NCBI GenBank assembly: GCA_050258555.1
Contig: JBLMZA010000081.1
Span: 62,001-126,000 of the forward strand
Length of the DNA stretch: 64,000 bases
Direction: 5' to 3'
Source of the DNA: CAISDA01 sp050258555
GTDB lineage: Bacteria > Bacteroidota > Ignavibacteria > UBA10030 > UBA8401
Made by a program: the position numbers and the translations under genes
The notes under the pieces: model-generated
What the model saw: only the letters and a program-made list of their open reading frames with translations
Told to the model about the DNA's origin: nothing
The model's database searches: none
Shown here: positions 19,301 through 25,244 of the stretch, piece by piece
Layout of the letters: the number at the start of each line of letters is the position of its first letter
Position numbering within the stretch: position 1 is the first letter of the stretch

Positions 19301-19889
19301 AATACTGGCGGAACTCGCGAAACTCCGGGCGATGATCGAGCGCACGCTCGATGAGGCCGTGCCTGCCGATGGAAGGCTCGAAGAGGCCGAGCGCCTGCTG
19401 TCGGAACAGAAAACCGCCGAAGCGGTGAACATCCTTGCGGAGCTTGCCGAAGAGGATCCCTCGAACATCGACGTGCTCAACGACTTGGGCGCAGCGGCGA
19501 TCATGATGGGCAATTATCCGGCCGCGATCGACTTCCTTTCCAAAGTGACGGCGATCGATCCAGGCAACGCGACCGCATTGGAGAATCTCGCCTTCCTGCA
19601 GCAGGAGCTCGAGCATTCGGTCGATGAAGACACAATCCGGCAAGCCGAAGCGCTCATCGATGCCGGCAATACCGCCGAAGCACGCATGATGCTCAATCGG
19701 CTTCTCGACCGGAATGCCGGCCACATTCATGCCTTGAACGATCTTTCGGTGATCGAGATCATGGAAAAGAACTGGACCGAAGCGGCGCAGCTCATCAACC
19801 GCGTGATCACGATCGATCCGATGAACGAAATCGCCCGGCAGAATCTTGAATATCTCGACCAGACCGTGTCCGAACTCGGCGGCCGCTAA
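10308..19889 (+). CDS. Giant multi-domain glycosyltransferase (GT8-like, FkbM, five GT2, two GT4, TPR)
   Basis: At 3193 residues this is by far the largest gene here. Modules in order, with approximate residues: GT8-like transferase 1-250 (DxD in LTYLDADLFFF); FkbM-like methyltransferase 375-580 (MLDVQGAEYAIIS); helical TPR-like 590-680; GT2 690-920; an Ala/Pro/Gln/Val repeat linker 939-963; GT4 963-1320; GT2 1360-1615; coiled coil 1620-1685; GT2 1690-1925; GT2 1945-2225 (IHADADEF); TPR-like 2230-2290; GT2 2304-2565 (LFLNNDTEPQEGW); GT4 2572-2940 (GEGFGLPILEAMACGTPAIV); TPR 2958-3193. No secretion signal is seen. It is coupled to the upstream gene by an ATGA overlap. I infer an assembly line for a long or heterogeneous glycan, with flagellin as the nearest candidate acceptor. 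Confidence 0.85.
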   Translation: MKRYYCTYFDRNYLFKALALIESLGRHERTDYVLYAVCMDEITRTVLKQLALPHVVTVGLHEVEYLDAELHRVKKERSLVEYYWTLTPSIIRYLIRRYQEIDALTYLDADLFFFASPDPIFDELEQGSVLIHEHRYAPRFASLEAGNGKYNVGLLSFRRDTTGMAVLERWREQCIEWCYWKSEDGKMGDQLYLNDWPERYSGIVVLQHRGCAIAPWNHECAPLSVDPASGTLMAGDAPLVFYHFQSLGHAAPQIVLPAKHLTYPLPLKNLEYAYQPYIERMLEWCTRVQSILPEFTFGLKEDNIYSEGHTIFIRRKDAAALSDVSKWNVKDFGSSEWICLATAQVLDDADALVPQASPIVPRPSVSGSEDELLLALNGIDLVADIRSLCIVGAHKYQERELLDFLFPNLTQILLFEPVPELYESLRQFEHADPRVRVFPYAISGSDGTAVFHLTDNDAASSSLLEFKKHKEAFPYVHMTGAITVETRRLDSVLGEHGLAAPDMLMLDVQGAEYAIISSLSESVRAAAKIIYTEASTTEFYAGARVLSELQEELNTTHEFVAFSPLTSSVREHGNALFVRRGVRAGLANGKDFLRSVLESVEELCTAGRYAEAMRMAELGLQYDRKNLSLLNDIVVIATLQKNYMHALETLKRLFLIDPENPTARENLKVIEEAMQERLPASAAAPGRRPKVSAIVSTYKAERFIKACLDDLLAQTLYKKGDLEIVVVDSASPENEKKIVERYAKRHANIRYIRTVKRETVYQAWNRGIKAASGLYITNANTDDRHAPDALETLAQALERHPEAAVVYGDSYITTNPEETWKTCTPERKFAWPAFDKRLLFDVCYLGPHPMWRRSLHEAYGLFDESYRSAGDYAFWLKLAAHNEQMLHIGSVVGIYLENQASVSLSDGALNWNESERARESFWPAVWGARPKTNWRSFEVPAAQAPAAQAPVAQVPVAQVSEAKSVLLLCDYFWPSVGGVEVYVEDLGRRLQHLGYRVDVACRALPERSAREHAGMHIHEIEMGQATPQQKKREAIDALRRRIVTAGYQSVIALSQPDNWIADVLKALPEPRPQLILMPSINAENLVEWAHNGHAPEVIALLKSVDRIVTVTESGYDAAFVSRADIPFVFIPHAMEQDAADLDFRNEYGFPKDVPLFVMVANFWPVKHHDGLIRQLSRHTGSWRLAIIGNRIDTESAYYDHVAALARSDQRIRIIGGLPRPVASAAIRDADVLLVPSKAESAGPLVVLQAMSYGTPWIAAPSCNAVKDEAGGIIAPLEEFPKAVDFLMADQERARSVGEAGRKHWEASFRWQSSLPFFRALMEGAVPERTLVMPEALRKEAARMQQDFASFCGAATSVQGCTISVIIPTYNRLGILKKCLDALTRQTISASSFEVFICDDGSTDGTEAAVKKMRMPYRLEYLRQENKGPAAARNLGIRKAAGELLLILNDDAILEPDALAIHLALHAKHRGEKIAVLGEFKWPDAYTHVLAGYIASKTDTVFDYPKMTAGLLYDFNHFYTCNISLPTRTAIEAGLFDERFSGPASEDIEFGFRLEQAGYHVLYEPECIAWHEHAVSVDSFCRMHQTRGYGAVTLASLQPGAFSLEFVTRRVLHQWKKEAESARVQMEQLKAALEKLERDTISAQVASVAAEVEEHLRLLQRYYVRLGMLANPLLEKLAAEHSGAPSRAYAPLISVVIPCYNYADYLPEAVESVVNQTYRNWEIIIVNDGSTDHSKDVAETLIRKYPQHAIRLIDQPNSGQPAVTRNNGISAARGTYILPLDADDVLMPTMLEAGLERMRESGCDIVYTDQEYFQGEEKIVRTLEFDRARLFAQNYFAYCSLYKRAMWKAVGGYKQNVRGYEDWEFWITCAEAGYTFCRLPEVLLRYRVKKESMITSALKRDEELKAQIVLYHPALYPKASVEAARRLIGGGWNAGNEDRTGARTGSVTVTAIVSAYNEGDVIAHVIGDLISNGVQVYLLDNNSTDNTVEEASRWLGNGLIHIEKFPDDCGYPARNKKEYVWRDILRRKEELAQELPADWFIHADADEFRESPFPGTTLAEGIARIDQEGYTAINFELLNFRPVDNRFVPGTDVREALTHYETGEWFDNGQIKAWKNTGHRIDLASSGGHAVGFIGRKIAPVPFILRHYPIRSQAHGEQKVYRERLARFASEERAAGWHVQYDDVAKAHGSFLYDETKLVRYDGEAFRAELFERAAKKIAVYRSPDGTEAQHLEQALIAMPNDVKSLRRLSSLYLAHDAVEPAQALLRRILNVLPNDAEAAHLIAQLEGSKTERQSLRQARAAQMPSPFVSIVIPVFNNVELTRACIEAIFRTTEAGLFELIIVDNASTDGTKAYLQSLRQTRPCVTVIENEANLGFSKANNQGARLASGRYVLFLNNDTEPQEGWLESMLAVYEEVPEAGIVGAKLLYPNGTIQHAGIEFLRLETPVELGAFGMIDAVPDHPFRNAPSSLPEANIRRSLDMVTGACLLIEARLFAELGGFDDAYKNGCEDIDLCLKARRLGRAVVYEPKAVVTHHEGQSEGRFAHVRGNLERFFIVWGGCFDASHRFCQSAAQRRATVVWEGSQFVYHSLALINREMCTRLASEPGIELSLIPFEADRFTPAPTDPASALKAYINKDVGPADLHIRLQWPPNLTPPEHGRWVINQPWEFGALPLEWVRVFSKDVDEMWVISSYVRDTYIASGIDPERVAVIPCGIDPKKFHRKVKPFRLKTKKKFRFLFVGGTIYRKGIDILLDAYTQSFTSKDDVCLVIKDMGGDSFYKGMNAKERIEDLRKKQGAPAIEYIDRMLSPEEIAGLYTACDVLVHPYRGEGFGLPILEAMACGTPAIVPNGGACLDFCTPDNSLLVEAPKIFYQNRRVGEFETAIEPWLLEPSIEDVKSKMRFAFGHPAEMRQLGAKASLDAHARWTWDHAYGAMQERISALMTRPIRRFDTSREEGGILTLVDRITERIACGEAQAALGLLAEATTLIENTMTSLEKESILAELAKLRAMIERTLDEAVPADGRLEEAERLLSEQKTAEAVNILAELAEEDPSNIDVLNDLGAAAIMMGNYPAAIDFLSKVTAIDPGNATALENLAFLQQELEHSVDEDTIRQAEALIDAGNTAEARMMLNRLLDRNAGHIHALNDLSVIEIMEKNWTEAAQLINRVITIDPMNEIARQNLEYLDQTVSELGGR
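13122..13196 (+). repeat. In-frame 15-bp tandem repeat in the giant glycosyltransferase
   Basis: Four copies of a 15-base unit close to GCGCCAGCGGCACAA fill 13122-13181, followed by a decayed fifth copy to 13196. They encode VPAAQ, APAAQ, APVAQ, VPVAQ and VSEAK. The stretch joins the first GT2 module to the first GT4 module and is likely a flexible linker whose copy number could vary by slippage. Confidence 0.85.
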
Positions 19890-19897
19890 GCAATCCG

Positions 19898-21406
19898 ATG
19901 TGTGTTATGATGAAGAATGTTTCCCCTATGATGAGACCCGATACCGATCACGCCCTGTTGACGGAGGCGTCAGCGCAGTTCGATCGATCCGAATACGAAG
20001 CCTGCGCGCGATTGTGCGATGAGGGATTGGCGCGCTGCGCATCCGATCCGTCGCTGTATTACATGCGCGGACGATGCCGCCAATTGCTCCGCCGCCTCGA
20101 TGATGCGCTCAAGGATTATACTGCGGCCATCGCGCTCGAGCCGGCCTACGACGATGCGTACTATCATGCCGGCTCCATCCTCATCGAGCAGGCGCAGTAC
20201 AGGCGGGCGCTCGAAATGCTCTATGCGCTCCTGCAGCGCGCTCCGGGGCGTTCGGATGCATGGGCGCTTCTGGGCGGCGCGCTTTCCAAAGTCGGCGAAC
20301 ACGATCACGCCATCGACTGCTGCACTCAGGCGCTGAAACTGGATGCGAACAACACGGCCGCGCTCTACAATCTATCCTTTGCCCATGCAGCCAAGGAGGA
20401 GCCGGAAGAGGCGCTCTCCCGGATCGATGAAGCGCTCGCGCTCGATCCCGGGATGCCGATGTTCCATCTTCAGCGCGCATCGGTACTGCTTCGCCAGGGA
20501 GCCTTTTATGCGGGATGGAGGGAGTGGGAATGGCGGCTCGAAAAAAATGACTTTCGCGCGCTCAATGTCCGCAGCGCAGAGCCCGGACGCTGGAAGGGCG
20601 AGCCGCTCGACGGCAGAACGATCCTCGTCTGGTGCGAACAGGGACTCGGCGATACGCTCCAATGTGTCCGGTTTCTTCCGGCGCTCAAGGCGCGCGGCGC
20701 GCGCGTGCTCTTTGAATGCCAGAAGGAACTCATCCCCGTGCTTCGGACGGTTCAAGGCGCGGATCTGGTGTTTGAACGTTTCCGTGTCTGCCCCGAACCG
20801 TACGACTTCCATATTCCGGTCATGAGCCTGCCTCTGGAACTCGGTCTCATGCCGGAGTCCATTCCGTTCTCCGAGGGGTATATCGATGCCCGCGCAATGA
20901 GGCCGTTCGCCTCGCAGCTGCCGGTCAAAGACGGAGCGATCTCTGTCGGTCTTGCCTGGGAGGGAAGCCGCCTCAATCCGGCGAACCACCACCGATCGGG
21001 CACGCCGATGATGTTTGCGCCGCTCTTTGGAATTCCAGGCTGCCGCTTCTACAGCCTGCAGCATGAAGTGCCGCCCGAGGGGCTGCCGTCATCGATCCGG
21101 CATCTTGGCATCCGCTCGATGGAGCAGCTTGCCGGCGCGATCGCACGCATGGATCTGGTCGTCACGATCGATACGTCGGTGGCGCATCTGGCCGGCGCCA
21201 TGGGCAAGCCGGTCCTGCTGCTGCTGTCGGCGCTGCCCGACTGGCGATGGCAGCTGGAGCGTGAGACGACGCCCTGGTATGCATCGATGCGCATTTTGCG
21301 CCAGCGCTCGCTCGGGGCATGGATGCCGCTGACGATTGAAGCTTCGGAGCATGTGCGGCGACGGTTTGAACGCACCACGAAATCCATAGAACTGATCACA
21401 CACTAA
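19898..21406 (+). CDS. TPR protein with C-terminal GT9/GT41-like transferase domain
   Basis: The 502-residue protein has an N-terminal array of about five TPR units (residues 15-205; motifs such as YYHAGSILIEQAQYRRALEM) and a C-terminal glycosyltransferase-like domain (225-500) with ILVWCEQGLGDTLQCVRFLP and VVTIDTSVAHLAGAMGKPV. TPR proteins with this end are frequent in bacterial glycosylation loci and resemble GT41/O-GlcNAc transferase or heptosyltransferase folds. The TPR part probably grips a protein or partner enzyme. The gene starts 8 bases after the giant gene. The exact start is unsure: ATG occurs at 19898 and several times just downstream, and none has a clear ribosome site. Confidence 0.8.
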   Translation: MCVMMKNVSPMMRPDTDHALLTEASAQFDRSEYEACARLCDEGLARCASDPSLYYMRGRCRQLLRRLDDALKDYTAAIALEPAYDDAYYHAGSILIEQAQYRRALEMLYALLQRAPGRSDAWALLGGALSKVGEHDHAIDCCTQALKLDANNTAALYNLSFAHAAKEEPEEALSRIDEALALDPGMPMFHLQRASVLLRQGAFYAGWREWEWRLEKNDFRALNVRSAEPGRWKGEPLDGRTILVWCEQGLGDTLQCVRFLPALKARGARVLFECQKELIPVLRTVQGADLVFERFRVCPEPYDFHIPVMSLPLELGLMPESIPFSEGYIDARAMRPFASQLPVKDGAISVGLAWEGSRLNPANHHRSGTPMMFAPLFGIPGCRFYSLQHEVPPEGLPSSIRHLGIRSMEQLAGAIARMDLVVTIDTSVAHLAGAMGKPVLLLLSALPDWRWQLERETTPWYASMRILRQRSLGAWMPLTIEASEHVRRRFERTTKSIELITH

Positions 21407-21421
21407 CGACGGCTTTTTCGT

Positions 21422-23020
21422 ATGAATACATCAGAACCATTGAAAGGCCGAACGCCGAGGATCAAACCCGATCCGCTGCTCTCGCTGTTGATGATCGTCA
21501 GGAATGAGGAGCGCGTTCTGGCCGACTGTCTGCGTTCCGTACAGGGCGTGGTCGATGAAATGATCATCGTCGATACCGGCTCGAGCGACCGCACGGTCGA
21601 GATTGCGCGGTCGTTCGGCGCCGCCGTCTTTACGTATCCCTGGGACGGATCGTTTTCCAATGCGCGCAACGAGGCACTGTCGCACTGCACCTGCAACTAT
21701 GTGCTCTATCTCGATGCCGACGAGCGGCTGGAAAGCAAGGACCGCGACCGGCTGCGGGCGCTCATGCACCGCCCCTCATCCGACGCCTATGAGATCAATG
21801 TCGTCAGCAAGCGCTCCGAAGCCGGACGGATCATCCGGACCAGTTCGGACCAGGCCCGGCTCTTCCGCCGCGATCCCCGCTACCGGTTCCGGTACCGAAT
21901 CCATGAAAGCATTCTTCCGTCGATACATGAGGCGGGAGGCGAGGTGACCAAGGAAGCCATCACGGTCCACCATGTCGGGTACGACGCCTCTGCAACGGTG
22001 ATGGAACAGAAAAAGCGGCGCAACTATGAACAGCTGATGCTCGATGTGCGGGACTACCCGAACGACCTGTTCGTGCGCAAGAAATATATCCAGACGCTCC
22101 TCATGATGAACAAGGCCGCCGAGGCTGCGGAGGAATGCCGCGTGACGATGGAGAAGATCGGCCGCGGCGCTTGCGGCTTCATTGCGCCTCCGCGCCGGGC
22201 CGCCTTCTGCAATCTGTATGCCGACGCTCTCATGCGATCGAACGACTATGCCGGTGCGAAGCACTGGGCGCTCGAATCGCTCAAGGCGCTGAAGGAACAG
22301 AATTCGGCGCATTACTTCCTCACGATCGTCTGCGACCAGCTGGGAGAATACGAAGAGGCGATGGAGCATCTGAACTCGATCTGCTCCATGAAGGACGGAC
22401 GGCCGCCCGTTGCCGAGGATGAGATCACGCCCGCGCCGCAGGATATCTGCTATAAGCGCGCATCGCTCTACCGTGCGCTCAAAAAGCCGATCGAGGAGCG
22501 CCGCGAACTCAATGCCGCATTGAGGATCGATCCCTCCATGACGGCGGCGCTGTTCGATCTTGCCGCGCTCATGGCGCGCGAAAACAACTTCATTCAGGCG
22601 CTTTCCATGATCACGAAAGCGACGCAGACCGATCCGGCCAACGGCAGCGTCTTTCATCTGCGCGCGAAGATTCTCTATCAGATGCAGCGCAAGGAGGAGG
22701 CGCTGCGCGACGCGGCTCGGGCCTTCCAACTGGGCGATCATTCCGACGGACTGCTCGGCTTCTGGATACAGGCGGCAAAGGAACTCAAGAAGGAGGCGCA
22801 TTCCATGCCCGCCCTGGCCATGATGAGCGAACGGTATCCGGCTTCCGGCGAGATCGTCCTGGCGTACATCCAGCAGCTCATTCATCACAACGATATCGCA
22901 CGCTCGAGCGCCGTCGTCAGGACGTCCCTTCCGGCTGTGAAAGATCCGATGCTGCGTCAGACGCTCTCCGCCATACAGGAGAAGCTCGGACAGGCGGCGC
23001 TTGTACAAATGCAAAAATAA
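21422..23020 (+). CDS. GT2 glycosyltransferase with C-terminal TPR repeats
   Basis: Residues 15-260 of this 532-residue protein are a GT2 domain of the SunS/WaaE-like type: LSLLMIVRNEERVLADCLRS, MIIVDTGSSDRT, and the metal motif YLDADER. Residues 210-520 are helical TPR-like repeats (for example YKRASLYRALKKPIEERREL). GT2-TPR proteins often modify peptides or proteins, as SunS does with sublancin. It is the last gene of the glycosyltransferase run, 15 bases after the previous stop, and lies directly upstream of the first flagellin promoter. Flagellin modification is therefore a reasonable, unproven, role. Confidence 0.8.
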   Translation: MNTSEPLKGRTPRIKPDPLLSLLMIVRNEERVLADCLRSVQGVVDEMIIVDTGSSDRTVEIARSFGAAVFTYPWDGSFSNARNEALSHCTCNYVLYLDADERLESKDRDRLRALMHRPSSDAYEINVVSKRSEAGRIIRTSSDQARLFRRDPRYRFRYRIHESILPSIHEAGGEVTKEAITVHHVGYDASATVMEQKKRRNYEQLMLDVRDYPNDLFVRKKYIQTLLMMNKAAEAAEECRVTMEKIGRGACGFIAPPRRAAFCNLYADALMRSNDYAGAKHWALESLKALKEQNSAHYFLTIVCDQLGEYEEAMEHLNSICSMKDGRPPVAEDEITPAPQDICYKRASLYRALKKPIEERRELNAALRIDPSMTAALFDLAALMARENNFIQALSMITKATQTDPANGSVFHLRAKILYQMQRKEEALRDAARAFQLGDHSDGLLGFWIQAAKELKKEAHSMPALAMMSERYPASGEIVLAYIQQLIHHNDIARSSAVVRTSLPAVKDPMLRQTLSAIQEKLGQAALVQMQK

Positions 23021-23024
23021 AAAT

Positions 23025-23051
23025 TAAAGAATTGGCTCTTCATGCCGATAA
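23025..23051 (+). promoter_or_regulatory. Sigma-28 (FliA) promoter of flagellin 1
   Basis: TAAA at 23025-23028 and GCCGATAA at 23044-23051 are separated by exactly 15 bases, an exact match to the enterobacterial FliA consensus TAAA-N15-GCCGATAA. It begins 4 bases after the stop of the upstream glycosyltransferase gene. Confidence 0.92.
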
Positions 23052-23074
23052 TCAATTCAACGGTAACACAAAAC

Positions 23075-23088
23075 GGGCAAGGAAGCCC
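23075..23088 (+). promoter_or_regulatory. GGA-loop hairpin in the flagellin 1 leader (CsrA-like site)
   Basis: GGGC at 23075-23078 pairs with GCCC at 23085-23088 and presents the loop AAGGAA. The ribosome site at 23113-23122 reads ACACGGAGGT, close to the core of the CsrA consensus (ACARGGAUGU). A GGA hairpin loop plus a second GGA over the ribosome site is the layout of known CsrA-repressed flagellin leaders. Confidence 0.55.
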
Positions 23089-23125
23089 TGAAATTTTTCA
23101 CTTATAACACAACACGGAGGTAGTT

Positions 23126-23929
23126 ATGGCAATGTCGAATGGTTCCCGGATTAACACCAACATACAGGCGTTGAATGCGTATAACGCGCTCAACCAGGTG
23201 TCGCAGCAGCAGGGTGTTCATCAGCTTCGTTTGGCAACCGGCAAACGCGTCAACTCGGTCGCCGATGATGCATCGGGATACACGATCGCCAAACAGATGG
23301 AAGCGCGCTCGCGCGTCTACAGCGCGTCACTCAACAACGTTGGAGATGCAAAAAGTCTTCTTTCCACGGCGGAAGGCGCGCTGCAGACGGTGCGCGATCT
23401 GATCATCCAGTCGCAGGAAAAGATCGCCGGCGCGAACAACCCTGCAGCCGACAAGACCGCGATCGCCAACGATGTCGCCCAACTCGGTTCCGAAATCAGC
23501 GATATCATCACCAACACGAACTTCAACGGCACAAAACTTTTCACATCGGCATTCAGCCAGGCCTTCCAGGTCGGCTACACATCGACGGAAAACGTGACGG
23601 TCGCCTTCGACGCCACGGGCGTGACATCGGCAACACTGACGGCTGTGAACTCCGGTTCGGTGGCGAACACGGATGTCTCTTCAATCGCCACGAGCGCTGA
23701 AGCGGCTCTGCAGAAGATCGGTTCGTTGATCCAGCGCCTGGATGTGAAGGAAGAGAACCTGAACACGGCCATCACGAATATCGAAGCCTCCAGAAGCCGC
23801 ATCATGGATGCCGATGTCGCTCTCGAACAAGTGAAAGTCACAAAGCTCGGCATTCTGCAGCAGATGGGCGTGGCCCAGTTGAGCCAGGCGAACTCCTCGC
23901 CGCAGCAGTTTCTTCAGCTCTTCAAGTAA
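23126..23929 (+). CDS. Flagellin 1
   Basis: The 267-residue protein has the canonical flagellin ends: N-terminal GSRINTNIQALNAYNAL with LRLATGKRVNSVADDASGY, and C-terminal SRIMDADVALEQVKVTKLGI with MGVAQLSQANSSPQQFLQLF. Only a short middle part (about residues 135-195) varies; it is rich in Ser and Thr and is the natural place for O-glycans. There is no signal peptide, as expected for export by the flagellar type III system. It is nearly identical to the next two flagellins. ATG 23126 follows GGAGG at 23116-23120. An exact sigma-28 promoter lies upstream and a strong terminator downstream, so it is its own transcription unit. Confidence 0.96.
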   Translation: MAMSNGSRINTNIQALNAYNALNQVSQQQGVHQLRLATGKRVNSVADDASGYTIAKQMEARSRVYSASLNNVGDAKSLLSTAEGALQTVRDLIIQSQEKIAGANNPAADKTAIANDVAQLGSEISDIITNTNFNGTKLFTSAFSQAFQVGYTSTENVTVAFDATGVTSATLTAVNSGSVANTDVSSIATSAEAALQKIGSLIQRLDVKEENLNTAITNIEASRSRIMDADVALEQVKVTKLGILQQMGVAQLSQANSSPQQFLQLFK

Positions 23930-23951
23930 TACCGCTTCTGAATGACGCCGT

Positions 23952-24040
23952 CGATCACACGCAGACACAGTGATCGTCGGTGTCGTGGTGGGAATGAAAA
24001 CCCGCAGCGCCTCTTCCGGTGCTGCGGGTTTTTCGTTTTT
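23952..24040 (+). terminator. Terminator after flagellin 1
   Basis: A 7-bp hairpin (CGATCAC 23952-23958, GTGATCG 23970-23976) is followed by a strong intrinsic terminator: AACCCGCAGCGCC at 23999-24011 pairs with GGTGCTGCGGGTT at 24018-24030 (one mismatch), and the T-rich run TTTCGTTTTT follows. Confidence 0.9.
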
Positions 24041-24138
24041 AAACAACGGCCGGACCTTCACATCCATGAATTGCTCCCTTGCATCTTCCTCCGACCAGGC
24101 ATATGTATAGAGATGCTAAAAAATAATCGAGCAGAAAA

Positions 24139-24165
24139 TAAAGTTTTCCCCCATCGCTCCGATGA
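24139..24165 (+). promoter_or_regulatory. Sigma-28 promoter of flagellin 2
   Basis: TAAA at 24139-24142, a 15-base spacer, then TCCGATGA at 24158-24165, six of eight matches to GCCGATAA. The TAAAGTTTTCC context is shared with the promoter of flagellin 3. Confidence 0.82.
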
Positions 24166-24172
24166 TTCACAT

Positions 24173-24207
24173 ACGGGCAGACAGCCCGTAGCGGCAAGGA
24201 AGTCCGC
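24173..24207 (+). promoter_or_regulatory. Double hairpin in the flagellin 2 leader (CsrA-like site)
   Basis: The first hairpin is ACGGGC at 24173-24178 with GCCCGT at 24184-24189. The second pairs GCGGC at 24191-24195 with GTCCGC at 24202-24207, with one bulged T, and again shows the loop AAGGAA. The ribosome site reads ACATGGAGGT at 24227-24236. Layout and spacing match the other two flagellin leaders. Confidence 0.55.
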
Positions 24208-24240
24208 TTATATTTACATCATATCTACATGGAGGTTTTT

Positions 24241-25044
24241 ATGGCAATGTCCAATGGCTCCAGGATCAACACCAATATTCAGGCGTTGAATGCGTATAAC
24301 GCACTGAATACCGTTTCGCAGCAGATTGGTGTTCATCAGCTCCGCCTGGCAAGCGGCAAGCGCGTGAATTCGGTCGCAGACGATGCGTCCGGCTACACAA
24401 TCGCCAAGCAGATGGAAGCCCGCTCCCGCGTCTATAGCGCGTCACTCAACAACGTTGGTGATGCGAAGAGCCTTTTGTCCACGGCAGAAGGCGCGCTGCA
24501 GACGGTGCGCGATCTGATCATCCAGTCGCAGGAAAAGATCGCGGGTGCGAACAACCCGGCGGCCGATAAAACGGCAATCGCCAACGATGTCGCTCAGCTC
24601 GGTTCCGAAATCAGCGATATCATCACCAACACCAACTTCAACGGCACGAAGCTGTTTTCCACCGCCTTCAGCCAGTCGTTCCAGGTCGGCTACACATCGA
24701 CCGAGAGCGTCACGGTCGCCTTCGACGCCACGGGCGTCACGGCATCGACGCTGACGGGTGTGAACTCCGGAAGCGTGGCGAACACGGATATCTCGACGAT
24801 CGCCAGCTCGGCTGAAAGCGCCCTGCAGAAGATCGGCTCCCTTATCCAGCGCCTGGATGTGAAGGAGGAGAACCTGAACACGGCCGTCACGAATATCGAA
24901 GCCTCCAGAAGCCGCATCATGGATGCCGATGTGGCGATGGAACAGGTGAAAGTCACGAAGCTCGGCATTCTGCAGCAGATGGGCGTGGCCCAGTTGAGCC
25001 AGGCGAATTCCTCGCCGCAGCAGTTCCTGCAGCTCTTCCGTTAA
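24241..25044 (+). CDS. Flagellin 2
   Basis: This 267-residue flagellin is aligned end to end with flagellins 1 and 3, and differs mainly by conservative changes in the short Ser/Thr-rich centre (for example STIASSAESALQ). The start is ATG 24241, giving MAMSNGSRINTN as in the paralogues. An in-frame ATG at 24229 lies inside the ribosome site ACATGGAGGT and is rejected as a start. It has its own sigma-28 promoter, hairpin leader and terminator. Multiple flagellins may build a segmented or redundant filament. Confidence 0.95.
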   Translation: MAMSNGSRINTNIQALNAYNALNTVSQQIGVHQLRLASGKRVNSVADDASGYTIAKQMEARSRVYSASLNNVGDAKSLLSTAEGALQTVRDLIIQSQEKIAGANNPAADKTAIANDVAQLGSEISDIITNTNFNGTKLFSTAFSQSFQVGYTSTESVTVAFDATGVTASTLTGVNSGSVANTDISTIASSAESALQKIGSLIQRLDVKEENLNTAVTNIEASRSRIMDADVAMEQVKVTKLGILQQMGVAQLSQANSSPQQFLQLFR

Positions 25045-25090
25045 TTGACGGCATGAGCAGCGGGATTCCGACACGCATGACGGAACAGCA

Positions 25091-25130
25091 AAGAGGCCTG
25101 CGGGAGCGATTCCTGCAGGCCTTTTAATTT
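25091..25130 (+). terminator. Terminator after flagellin 2
   Basis: AGGCCTGC at 25094-25101 pairs with GCAGGCCT at 25115-25122, followed by TTTTAATTTTTAAA. It sits just upstream of the sigma-28 promoter of flagellin 3. Confidence 0.88.
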
Positions 25131-25140
25131 TTAAATAATT

Positions 25141-25167
25141 TAAAGTTTTCCGGCGCACAGCCGATAA
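25141..25167 (+). promoter_or_regulatory. Sigma-28 promoter of flagellin 3
   Basis: TAAA at 25141-25144 and GCCGATAA at 25160-25167 with a 15-base spacer; an exact consensus match. Confidence 0.92.
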
Positions 25168-25193
25168 TTCATATACGGGTAAAGCACTCGTAC

Positions 25194-25213
25194 ATCGGGC
25201 ACGGACGCCCGAT
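25194..25213 (+). promoter_or_regulatory. GGA-loop hairpin in the flagellin 3 leader (CsrA-like site)
   Basis: ATCGGGC at 25194-25200 and GCCCGAT at 25207-25213 form a perfect 7-bp stem with the 6-base loop ACGGAC. The ribosome site reads ACAAGGAGGT at 25231-25240, nine of ten matches to ACARGGAUGU. This is the best-formed of the three leader hairpins. Confidence 0.6.
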
Positions 25214-25244
25214 GCAAACCGGGTTCAATCACAAGGAGGTTCGT

